5,928 nucleotides of DNA from Alphaproteobacteria bacterium (GTDB taxonomy: Bacteria; Pseudomonadota; Alphaproteobacteria; Rhizobiales; Aestuariivirgaceae). The position numbers and the translations under genes were made by a program. Below are positions 1 through 5,928 of the stretch, piece by piece; position 1 is the stretch's first letter; every line of letters starts with the position of its first letter. The stretch is from assembly GCA_020441605.1 (NCBI GenBank), contig JAGRLX010000356.1:1-5928 (forward strand). The letters are read 5' to 3'. Under the pieces are notes generated by a model, which searched no databases, was not told the origin of the DNA, and saw only the letters and a list, made by a program, of their open reading frames with translations.

Positions 1-477
1 CTCATGGCTGGCATTGGCCACAAAGTCGGCGCGCATGCGCTCGATCTGCTGTTCCCGGGTCAGGTCCTTGAAAACCAGAACCGCGGCCGGACCTGTGCGG
101 CCGTCACGGGCCAAGGGGGAAACGGTGACATCGAACGAACGTGGGACGGGCACCCGGATTTCATGTTCGACGTTGCTTCCGGCCGACACGGAAGTTGCTT
201 CAGCCACGGCATCCAGAAGTGCGGGTGTCCGTATCGAGGTCGAAAGATGATGCCCGACAGGATCGGTATCGAGCGCCGCCCGCATCCGGGCATTGGCGGC
301 CAGGACAAGGCCATCGCCATCGACGAGCAACACCGGATCGGGAAGCGCCGCCACGAGCGCTTCGATTTGCGTGCGCGCAGCCTCGTCTGCGGCCGCGGGG
401 ATGCGATGGCCGGCGTCGGGCTCAGGTGTTCTGCCGAAGGGCCAGATGTTCGGTGACAATAGACGGCTCACTTGCAT
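1..477 (-). CDS. phoR: PhoR-like sensor histidine kinase, N-terminal part (cut by left edge)
   Basis: Reading the minus strand from ATG at 477-475 gives 159 codons, open to the window edge. Residues about 38-140 look like a PAS domain (ALPDPVLLVDGDGLVLAANARM near 44-65). A linker KDLTREQQIERMRADFVANA leads into SHE, with the phosphoacceptor His at residue 158 (bases 6-4). That is the HisKA H-box as found in PhoR, the kinase that partners PhoB in phosphate-starvation control; the rest of HisKA and the ATPase domain must lie left of the window. The odd point is the start: only about 37 polar residues precede the PAS and none forms a membrane helix, whereas PhoR kinases usually begin with one or two. 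No clear Shine-Dalgarno precedes the ATG. The frame stays open upstream, but that DNA is the divergent esterase gene. The family call is secure; the phoR symbol is an inference, and another PAS kinase of this subfamily is possible. Confidence 0.82.
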   Translation of the reverse strand, partial: MQVSRLLSPNIWPFGRTPEPDAGHRIPAAADEAARTQIEALVAALPDPVLLVDGDGLVLAANARMRAALDTDPVGHHLSTSIRTPALLDAVAEATSVSAGSNVEHEIRVPVPRSFDVTVSPLARDGRTGPAAVLVFKDLTREQQIERMRADFVANASHE

Positions 478-531
478 TGGTGCAGGATTGCCGCAGCCAT
501 ATGACAGAAAAACGTCCAGGAACAAACCCGC

Positions 532-1485
532 ATGACATTGACTCCAGTCGACGACGGAATGCTCTCCTTCTACAAGGAACTGTCCAGACACTCGCCACCG
601 GAATCGGCCCATTGGCCCCTGCCCGAGCAGCGCAAGGCCTGGGATGATGTGTGCCGGATGTTCCGGGCCAAGCGGCCCGACCGTTTGCTGGTGGAGGACC
701 TCGACGTCGACGGCGTCCATGTGCGGGTGTTCCGCCCGCCGGGCGAGGCGCCAAAGCCGGGCGTCATCTATTTCCATGGTGGCGGCTGGGTTCTGGGCTC
801 CTGCGAAACCCACGACGACATATGCGCCGAAATGGCCGATGCGGCCGACTGCGTGGTGGTTCTGGTCGACTATCGTCTGGCTCCGGAGAACCCACACCCG
901 GCCCAGCTCGAGGATTCGCACAAGGTTCTCGACTGGATGCGCAGTTCCGGCCGGGCGCTCGGCATCGATCCGTCGCACATCGTCGGCGCTGGCGACAGCG
1001 CCGGCGGCCAGATGACAGTGGGACTGGCCCAATCGCTGCGTGACCGGGGTCTGGCCCAACTGCGCGGCATGGTGCTGATCTACCCCGTGCTTGGCGCCGA
1101 CACCGAAACGGCATCCTATCTGCGCAATGCCAATGCGCCATGCCTCACGCGCGAGGAGATGATCTATTACCTGGAGAGCTTTCTCGGAGCCCGCGGCGGT
1201 CCGAACTGGGCAGACCCCTACGCCGTGCCGAATGTCGCCTCGGACCTCGGCGGGCTGCCGCCGGCCTATGTCACGGTGGCTGCCCATGATCCGCTGTGCG
1301 ACGACGGCAGGATATTCCATGACAAGCTGAAAGCGGCCGGAATCGCCTGCGCCATCCGCGAAGAGCCCGCGCTCTGCCACTCCTACATGCGGGCACGTCA
1401 TCACAGCGTTCCTGCCATGGCGGGCTTCAGGGCCATCGCAGACGCTCTCCGCCATCTTGCGCATGAAGGCGCTCTTCCAGAATGA
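532..1485 (+). CDS. HSL-family alpha/beta hydrolase (esterase), copy 1
   Basis: This 317-residue protein belongs to the hormone-sensitive-lipase-like alpha/beta-hydrolase fold 3 group, which hydrolyses short-chain carboxylic esters. The visible signature is complete: oxyanion-hole HGGGW at 82-86, YRLAPE at 114-119, nucleophile elbow GDSAGG with Ser156, acidic residue Asp253 in HDPLCDD, and His283 in LCHSYMRAR. Residues 1-50 would form the cap. There is no signal peptide or membrane helix, so it should be cytoplasmic. The length is normal for the family. The ATG is preceded by AGGA at 518-521 with a 10-base gap. It diverges from the kinase gene by 54 bp. It shares unusual details with the esterase at 2303-3262 (HDDICAE after the HGGG, RAR after the catalytic His, LAH-G-LP near the C-terminus), so the two are paralogues. 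The natural substrate cannot be inferred. Confidence 0.93.
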   Translation: MTLTPVDDGMLSFYKELSRHSPPESAHWPLPEQRKAWDDVCRMFRAKRPDRLLVEDLDVDGVHVRVFRPPGEAPKPGVIYFHGGGWVLGSCETHDDICAEMADAADCVVVLVDYRLAPENPHPAQLEDSHKVLDWMRSSGRALGIDPSHIVGAGDSAGGQMTVGLAQSLRDRGLAQLRGMVLIYPVLGADTETASYLRNANAPCLTREEMIYYLESFLGARGGPNWADPYAVPNVASDLGGLPPAYVTVAAHDPLCDDGRIFHDKLKAAGIACAIREEPALCHSYMRARHHSVPAMAGFRAIADALRHLAHEGALPE

Positions 1486-1507
1486 AAATGGGCCCCGTTC
1501 GGGGCCC
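1481..1507 (-). terminator. Rho-independent terminator of the L,D-transpeptidase gene
   Basis: A perfect 7-bp GC stem pairs 1490-1496 with 1501-1507 around the tetraloop 1497-1500. Read on the minus strand, the stem is followed by ATTTTCATT (1489-1481), a short U-rich tract, which fits termination of the gene ending at 1543. The tract overlaps the last codon and stop of the plus-strand esterase. On the plus strand the hairpin is followed by AGTGGTTTGC, a poor U-tract, so it would stop esterase transcription weakly at best, although it may protect the 3' end of that mRNA. Confidence 0.75.
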
Positions 1508-1542
1508 AGTGGTTTGCAGGGGAGTGGGAGGGAAGCCGGGGA

Positions 1543-2148
1543 CTACAGAACCGTCACCTGGGCACCGAGCTTCACCAGGCCGTAGAGATAGGTCACGTCT
1601 TCGTTCAACATGCGGATGCAACCCGAAGAGGCAGCCTTGCCGATCGAGTCCGGCGCATTGGTGCCATGGATGCGGTAGATCGACGAACCGAGGTACAGGG
1701 CGCGGGCGCCGAGCGGATTGTCGGGACCGCCAGCCATGAATGTGGGAAGTTCGGGGTGGCGCTTGCGCATCTCGGCCGGCGGCGACCAGGACGGCCACTT
1801 GGCCTTGGCCGAGACCTTGTGGGTGCCCTTCCATTCAAAGCCCCGCTTGGCGGTGGCAACACGGAACATCAGAGCCTTGCCGTCGCCCAGAACGTAATAG
1901 AGTCGGTTCTGCTTGGTGTTGACGATGATCGAACCAGGAGCCGACTGGCCGTTGTAGTCAACCACCTTGCCGCGCTTGTACTTCGCTGCGGCGGCCTCTT
2001 CCTGATAGGGGCTGGCTGAGGCCGGCACGATCACAACGCCCTGGCTGGCGGTCTGCTGGCTGGGCGCAACCGATGCGGCCGAAGCGGACGTAGCGAGGAA
2101 GCCGGAAACCAGAGCGGCGGCGGCGATAGTCTTGAAGATCGTGTTCAT
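1543..2148 (-). CDS. Exported L,D-transpeptidase (YkuD domain)
   Basis: This 201-residue protein has an N-terminal signal peptide: MNTIFK, a hydrophobic stretch, then a likely signal peptidase I site after ASA at about residue 24. A short Ala/Ser/Gln-rich linker precedes a YkuD catalytic domain from about 72 to the C-terminus. The catalytic residues are visible as HGTN (His161) and SSGCIRM (Cys177, Arg179). The family acts in the periplasm on peptidoglycan stem peptides, making 3-3 cross-links or attaching outer-membrane proteins to the wall; which of these applies cannot be told. An upstream in-frame ATG at 2211 would add 21 residues, but I reject it because the 2148 ATG directly begins the signal peptide and has a strong GAGAGGGAA ribosome site 7 bases upstream. 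The gene is a single unit with its own terminator, convergent with one esterase and divergent from the other. Confidence 0.93.
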   Translation of the reverse strand: MNTIFKTIAAAALVSGFLATSASAASVAPSQQTASQGVVIVPASASPYQEEAAAAKYKRGKVVDYNGQSAPGSIIVNTKQNRLYYVLGDGKALMFRVATAKRGFEWKGTHKVSAKAKWPSWSPPAEMRKRHPELPTFMAGGPDNPLGARALYLGSSIYRIHGTNAPDSIGKAASSGCIRMLNEDVTYLYGLVKLGAQVTVL

Positions 2149-2155
2149 GAGCGTG

Positions 2156-2164
2156 TTCCCTCTC
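2156..2164 (-). promoter_or_regulatory. Ribosome binding site that fixes the L,D-transpeptidase start
   Basis: On the minus strand GAGAGGGAA lies 7 bases before the ATG at 2148-2146. It is purine-rich and well spaced, and it decides for the internal start over the in-frame ATG at 2211, since the signal peptide begins exactly there. Confidence 0.7.
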
Positions 2165-2302
2165 TTATGTGTCTTGATGAGCCGGTTTCTAAAGGGCGTG
2201 GCCTGAACCAATTCTGAGCCCGCGGTTTATGTTCCGTTCATCTTTGCAATTGATGGCAGTCCTTGTAACCTGACGCCGGCCAAATTCTGTGCTGCAAGTC
2301 AC

Positions 2303-3262
2303 ATGTCCGAAAGAAAAACGAAAAAATCCGAAAAAATCGAAGATCCGGGCATTCTGCAGTTCATCCTCGAGGGCAAGCAGTTTTACCCTGATGACGCGGT
2401 GAAATACCCGATTGCAGAGCAGCGAGCCTTCTACGAGCGCTATTATGCGCATTTTCGCAGGCCTCGGCCGCCATCGGTTGAAACGAAAGATATCGCTTTC
2501 GGTTCCGTTTCGTGCCGCGTCTACCGCAAGAGTGGAGTCGACGCCCCTCCCCTGATGGTCTACCTCCATGGGGGTGGCTTCATACTGGGCGGGCTGGAGA
2601 GTCATGACGACATCTGCGCCGAAATCTGTGATGGCGCGGCGATCGATGTCGTGGCGGTCGATTACCGCCTGGCGCCGGAGCATCCCTTTCCCGCCGCGCT
2701 GGACGACGCCTGGTCGGTAGTGTGTACGCTGGGCAAGAGCTACGAGCGGATGATCATCGGTGGCGACAGTGCCGGCGGAAATCTCGCTGCAGCCCTCGCG
2801 CTCAGGGCGCGGGATTCCGGCGGGCCAAAGCTGCGGGGCCAGGTGCTGATCTATCCTGGGCTGGGCGGCGACATAACCAGCGGGTCTTATGTCTCCGCGT
2901 CACATGCGCCCGGCTATTCCACCAGCGAGGTTGAGTACTATCGCGCCATTTACAGGGGCCAAGGCAACAAATATGCCGAGCCATTACGCGAGACCGACTA
3001 TTCCGGCTTGCCCCCGGCCTTTCTGGTGGCGGCCGGTCTTGATCCCTTGCATGACGACAGCCTGGCTTATGCCCGGCGTCTATCGGCAGCGGGTGTTGCG
3101 TCAGTGGTACGTGACGAGCCGCTCCTGGTCCATGCCTTCATCCGCGCCCGCAACATGAGCGCTCCGGCCCGGGCATCATTCGATGCCATCATCGCGGCCT
3201 GTACTTCACTCGCCCATCACGGCACATTGCCTGCCATCGGACCAGACTCGAGGTTTCCATGA
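2303..3262 (+). CDS. HSL-family alpha/beta hydrolase (esterase), copy 2
   Basis: A 319-residue carboxylesterase of the hormone-sensitive-lipase-like group. HGGGF at 89-93 forms the oxyanion hole, YRLAPEHP follows at 121-128, GGDSAGGN carries the nucleophile Ser156, Asp247 lies in LDPLHDD, and His277 lies in LVHAFIRAR, so the triad is intact. No signal peptide is present, implying a cytoplasmic enzyme. The N-terminus is unusually Lys/Glu-rich (MSERKTKKSEK) and encoded by A-rich codons. No good Shine-Dalgarno precedes the ATG and no other in-frame ATG lies just upstream, so the unstructured A-rich start may aid initiation. The stop overlaps the next gene's ATG by 4 bases (ATGA), indicating an operon and probable joint action with the CocE-type hydrolase. 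It is a paralogue of the esterase at 532-1485. The substrate is unknown. Confidence 0.93.
   Translation: MSERKTKKSEKIEDPGILQFILEGKQFYPDDAVKYPIAEQRAFYERYYAHFRRPRPPSVETKDIAFGSVSCRVYRKSGVDAPPLMVYLHGGGFILGGLESHDDICAEICDGAAIDVVAVDYRLAPEHPFPAALDDAWSVVCTLGKSYERMIIGGDSAGGNLAAALALRARDSGGPKLRGQVLIYPGLGGDITSGSYVSASHAPGYSTSEVEYYRAIYRGQGNKYAEPLRETDYSGLPPAFLVAAGLDPLHDDSLAYARRLSAAGVASVVRDEPLLVHAFIRARNMSAPARASFDAIIAACTSLAHHGTLPAIGPDSRFP
3250..3253 (+). promoter_or_regulatory. Ribosome binding site inside the esterase 3' end
   Basis: GAGG lies 5 bases before the ATG at 3259, within the last codons of the upstream esterase. Together with the ATGA stop/start overlap at 3259-3262 it supports translational coupling and confirms the start of the CocE-like gene. 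Confidence 0.55.
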
Positions 3263-5280
3263 CGATCACGACCATCAAGGACTTCCCGCGCAAAGTGAAG
3301 GAAGTCGAGAACTTCTTCATCACCCTGTCGGACGGCACGAAACTCGCTGCACGCATGTGGCTTCCACGGGATGCCGAGAAGGCCCCGGTGCCCGCGGTCC
3401 TCGAGTACCTGCCGTACCGGAAGCGCGACGGAACCCACGTTCGGGATGCCCTGACCCATCCCTATCTTGCCGGTCACGGCTATGCGGCCATCCGGGTCGA
3501 CATGCGCGGCAACGGCGATTCCGATGGCCTGATGGAAGACGAATATGCCAAGCAGGAGCAAGATGACGCGCTGGAGGTGATCGCCTGGATCGCCCGGCAG
3601 ACATGGTGCACTGGCAAGGTCGGCATGTTCGGCATCTCCTGGGGCGGGTTCAATGCCCTGCAGGTCGCGGCGCGCAAGCCACCGGCGCTCAAGGCGATCG
3701 TCACCATCTGTTCCACCGATGACCGCTATGAAGATGACGTCCACTACAAGGGTGGCACGGTCATCAACGAGATGCTGGGCTGGGCCGCCACCATGCTCGC
3801 CTATTCCTCGCGTCCGCCGGATCCGAAGATCGTCGGCAACAAGTGGCGCAAGATGTGGATGCAACGACTGCAGAACGAACCGTTCCTGGTCATCCCCTGG
3901 CTGTCCCACCCGCATCGCGATGCCTATTGGAAACATGGTTCGGTTTGCGAGGACTGGGCTGCGGTGGAGGCGCCCACCCTCGTCGTCGGCGGCTGGAACG
4001 ATGCCTATTCCAATGCCATTCCGCGGCTGATGAAAGGACTTCGCACGTCGCGCAAGGCGATCATCGGGCCATGGGCGCACAAGTATCCGCATTTCGCCGT
4101 GCCCGAACCGCGCATTGGCTTCCTTCAGGAAATGCTGCGCTGGTGGGACCAGTGGCTCAAGAACGAGCCGTCGGGCATCACCAGGGATGCCGATTATCGC
4201 TACTACATCATGGACGCCTACAAACCCGGCAGCTTTCCCGAGCGGATCAACGGCCGCTGGGTTGGAGACAGCTTCTGGGGCTTTGGCAATGTCGACACCA
4301 AGAAATGGTGGCTCAATGCCGGCGGCGCGATTGGGCCCACCGCCTCCGAGGAAACGGCAGCGACCGTTTCATCCAGACAGACGACGGGGGCCGATGGCGG
4401 GGAGTATTGCATCATCTGGCTTGGACCGGAGTTTCCAGGCGACCAGCGCCGCGACGACGAACAGTCCATCACCTTCGACACGCCTGCCTTGATCACCGAC
4501 GTCGATATTGTCGGCCAGCCGGCGGTCGATCTCGAGTTCTCGGTCGACAAGCCGGTGGCCCATATCGCGGTGCGGCTCAACGATGTCTGGCCCACGGGCG
4601 AGGTCAGCCGGATCACCTATCACCTGCAGAATCTCTGCATGCGCGACAGCCGCGACAAGCCCACGGCGCTCGAGCCCGGCAAGCGCTACCGGATGAAGAT
4701 CAAGCTTGATGACATTGCCTGGCGCATCCCCAAGGGACACCGGATCCGCGTCTCCGTCTCTACCAGCTATTTCCCGATGATGTGGCCAGCGCCGGAGCCG
4801 GTCACGCTCACCATCTACACCGGCAAGTCGCAACTGCATCTGCCGGTCCGCAAGGACATGGCGGGGGAAACGCCACTCTTCTGGAAGCCGGCCGAGGCGG
4901 CCCCGCCGGCCAAGATCAAGGACTTGAAGAAGCCCTCGAACAAGCGCGAGACGGTGATCGACGAAAAAACCGGCGAACTCCGCATCGAGATCATCGACGA
5001 TTTCGGCGAGCAGGAACTGAAGCCGCACGGGATGATCATCGCCAGCACCGGGCGCGAGACCTATGCGATCAAGCCGGATGATCCGCTCTCGGCCAAGATG
5101 GAAACGCACTGGACCGAGATTCGCAAACGCGGCACCTGGGACACGCGGACCGAGACCTATGGCCGGCTCACCGCCACCAAAAGCCACTGGATCGTGTGGG
5201 GCAGGATCGAGGCCTATGAGGGCAAGAAGAAGGTCTTCGAGAAGGAGTTCAACGAGAAGATCGAGCGGAAATTGGTGTGA
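3259..5280 (+). CDS. CocE/NonD family hydrolase (peptidase S15-like)
   Basis: This 673-residue serine hydrolase resembles the cocaine esterase, cephalosporin/glutaryl acylase and Xaa-Pro dipeptidyl-peptidase family, which cleaves esters or amides. Residues about 20-300 form the alpha/beta-hydrolase domain. LPYRKRD has the oxyanion-hole Tyr (Tyr53). RVDMRGNGDSDG follows at 79-90, GISWGG carries nucleophile Ser127, GGWNDAY carries Asp248, and IGPWAHKYPH carries His274. Residues about 310-540 match the jelly-roll PepX_C domain (DVDIVGQP near 414-421, RVSVSTSYFPM near 497-507). About 120 further residues (roughly 550-673), starting in a Pro/Lys-rich linker, extend beyond the usual 550-590-residue size of cocaine esterase-like enzymes. 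No signal peptide is seen, so it is probably cytoplasmic. It is the second gene of a coupled pair with the esterase at 2303-3262. Ester versus amide specificity cannot be decided from sequence. Confidence 0.93.
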   Translation: MTITTIKDFPRKVKEVENFFITLSDGTKLAARMWLPRDAEKAPVPAVLEYLPYRKRDGTHVRDALTHPYLAGHGYAAIRVDMRGNGDSDGLMEDEYAKQEQDDALEVIAWIARQTWCTGKVGMFGISWGGFNALQVAARKPPALKAIVTICSTDDRYEDDVHYKGGTVINEMLGWAATMLAYSSRPPDPKIVGNKWRKMWMQRLQNEPFLVIPWLSHPHRDAYWKHGSVCEDWAAVEAPTLVVGGWNDAYSNAIPRLMKGLRTSRKAIIGPWAHKYPHFAVPEPRIGFLQEMLRWWDQWLKNEPSGITRDADYRYYIMDAYKPGSFPERINGRWVGDSFWGFGNVDTKKWWLNAGGAIGPTASEETAATVSSRQTTGADGGEYCIIWLGPEFPGDQRRDDEQSITFDTPALITDVDIVGQPAVDLEFSVDKPVAHIAVRLNDVWPTGEVSRITYHLQNLCMRDSRDKPTALEPGKRYRMKIKLDDIAWRIPKGHRIRVSVSTSYFPMMWPAPEPVTLTIYTGKSQLHLPVRKDMAGETPLFWKPAEAAPPAKIKDLKKPSNKRETVIDEKTGELRIEIIDDFGEQELKPHGMIIASTGRETYAIKPDDPLSAKMETHWTEIRKRGTWDTRTETYGRLTATKSHWIVWGRIEAYEGKKKVFEKEFNEKIERKLV

Positions 5281-5326
5281 GCCTTACCCCTTTCCCGCTC
5301 TCTACCATTGGCCCCAAGTTTTTCTC

Positions 5327-5875
5327 TTAAGCTACCTCATGCTTCTGCAATTCAGGGGAACCGTCAAATGCCTTGGCATTGAACTCCAACTTGTCTGACT
5401 CAGGATTCAACAATAGTTCAGGCGATATCATCTTCAGCAAAGAATATTCTTCGACGAGCGGTTTGAATTTCTGTTTTCCGTAGGCAGATAGGCAATTGTA
5501 GAAAAGCAACACTAACTCGTAGGATGATATCTGTGCTCGCACCAGATTTGTGTACAGTCTTTTGTTTTCAATTACACTCTGATCCACAAATTTCACTATG
5601 TTGTACAAACTTCTAAAATAGTGCCCCACGTCAGCTTCTATTTCTGGAAATGTCAATTCGTAAGCCTTGATTGCGCGATTGCTCCCCTCTTGGCTGTCTA
5701 TATTTTTATCCCACTTTCCCTTCAATTTCTTATAGAAATACTTGAAGCAATCCCTTCCTTGGTAAGTTATTCTGCTATCATTGCCACCGCGCACATCAAT
5801 AGCCTGCACTATTTCGTTGTGCAACCTCAGCAACTGAAAGAAAGTATTCTCGAATACTTGTTTTGCGAGTGTCAA
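5327..5875 (-). CDS. putAbiC-type phage abortive infection protein, probably 5'-truncated
   Basis: The 182 residues match the putative phage abortive infection (putAbiC) domain: FENTFFQLLRLHNEIV near the start, GRDCFKYFYKKL, VGHYFRSLYNIVKFVDQ in the middle, then the conserved block RAQISSYELVLLFYNCLS and KFKPLVEEYSLLK. Such proteins are thought to block phage spread by stopping or killing the infected cell; the mechanism is unknown. Family members usually start with membrane helices and a coiled coil, missing here. The only start is a TTG at 5875-5873 without a clear ribosome site. The same frame continues upstream as a plausible coiled-coil end (LSLESQRAEAEKQN, about 5917-5876) before hitting tandem TAA TAG at 5926-5921. 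It is therefore either a remnant, a frameshifted gene, or a short TTG-started form. Base composition is much more AT-rich than in the neighbours, pointing to horizontal transfer. It is convergent with the CocE-like gene, 46 bp apart. Confidence 0.75.
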   Translation of the reverse strand: MTLAKQVFENTFFQLLRLHNEIVQAIDVRGGNDSRITYQGRDCFKYFYKKLKGKWDKNIDSQEGSNRAIKAYELTFPEIEADVGHYFRSLYNIVKFVDQSVIENKRLYTNLVRAQISSYELVLLFYNCLSAYGKQKFKPLVEEYSLLKMISPELLLNPESDKLEFNAKAFDGSPELQKHEVA

Positions 5876-5928
5876 ATTCTGCTTTTCAGCTTCTGCCCTT
5901 TGGCTCTCTAGGCTCAGGACCTATTAAG

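Noticed and set aside
4..456. A 150-codon open frame on the plus strand at the left edge, and an overlapping 86-codon minus-strand frame
   Set aside because: Neither resembles a protein. A third frame, on the minus strand, reads a clear PAS domain and PhoR H-box through the same DNA.
477..505. Possible promoter for the first esterase: TTGGTG at 477-482 and TATGAC at 500-505 with 17-base spacing
   Set aside because: Only 3 of 6 and 4 of 6 matches to the sigma-70 consensus, which is chance level. Position is plausible but not enough to annotate.
422..754. A minus-strand frame of 110 codons spanning the kinase/esterase divergence
   Set aside because: Its sequence is Arg/Pro/Ala-rich and low in complexity, as expected for the antisense of a GC-rich gene. 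It overlaps the well-supported esterase and the kinase start.
1543..2211. Longer start for the L,D-transpeptidase at 2211
   Set aside because: It would bury the signal peptide behind 21 polar residues, whereas the ATG at 2148 has a strong ribosome site and begins the signal peptide directly.
2244..2271. Possible promoter for the esterase/CocE pair: TTGCAA at 2244-2249 and TAACCT at 2266-2271 with 16-base spacing
   Set aside because: The -10 matches only 3 of 6 positions. The 154-bp gap 2149-2302 must hold divergent promoters, but I cannot place them with confidence, and I saw no clear operator repeat there.
3217..4092. A long minus-strand frame (291 codons) opposite the CocE-like gene, with another at 4369-5187
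   Set aside because: These are antisense shadows of GC-rich coding DNA, with no recognisable motifs and full overlap with an intact hydrolase.
5301..5326. Possible terminator after the CocE-like gene: TTGGCCCCAA followed by a T-run
   Set aside because: The palindrome has only four pairs with a two-base loop, too small to fold; the T-run alone is not evidence.
5621..5911. A plus-strand frame of 96 codons with hydrophobic stretches opposite the AbiC-like gene
   Set aside because: The hydrophobic character comes from the antisense of an AT-rich, charged gene. The minus strand shows the conserved putAbiC motifs.

Overview
The window (about 5.9 kb) looks like chromosomal DNA from an alphaproteobacterium, most likely Rhizobiales/Hyphomicrobiales. 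The evidence is high GC through about 5.28 kb, a PhoR-type kinase with the ERMRADFVANASHE phosphoacceptor region, and a small exported YkuD L,D-transpeptidase of the kind common in that order. The taxon is inferred from protein style, because there is no rRNA or marker gene to confirm it.

Layout, left to right: (1) the N-terminal part of a PhoR-like sensor histidine kinase on the minus strand, cut by the left edge exactly at its H-box (1-477). (2) A divergent plus-strand HSL-family (alpha/beta-hydrolase fold 3) esterase (532-1485). (3) A convergent minus-strand periplasmic L,D-transpeptidase (1543-2148), with a strong hairpin terminator in the 57 bp between the two stop codons. (4) A second plus-strand HSL-family esterase (2303-3262), clearly a paralogue of the first. 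(5) A 673-residue CocE/NonD (peptidase S15-like) hydrolase (3259-5280) whose ATG overlaps the stop of the second esterase in an ATGA, so these two genes form a translationally coupled pair. (6) After a sharp fall in GC, a minus-strand gene encoding a putAbiC-type phage abortive infection domain (5327-5875), which lacks a normal start and its expected N-terminal membrane part.

The three serine hydrolases suggest a locus for breaking down ester or amide compounds, probably in the cytoplasm since none has a signal peptide. The substrate cannot be read from the sequence. The transpeptidase is a self-contained cell-wall gene lying between the two esterase paralogues and is probably unrelated in function. 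The AbiC-like gene appears to be horizontally acquired and is either 5'-truncated or frameshifted, or starts at a TTG.

No tRNA, rRNA, CRISPR array, insertion sequence or complete mobile element was seen. No gene-free stretch exceeds 300 bases; the longest gap is 2149-2302. I do not see a convincing previously undescribed system. The points most worth checking are the transferred AbiC fragment and its junction, the apparently membrane-free PhoR-like kinase, and the C-terminal extension of the CocE-like hydrolase.
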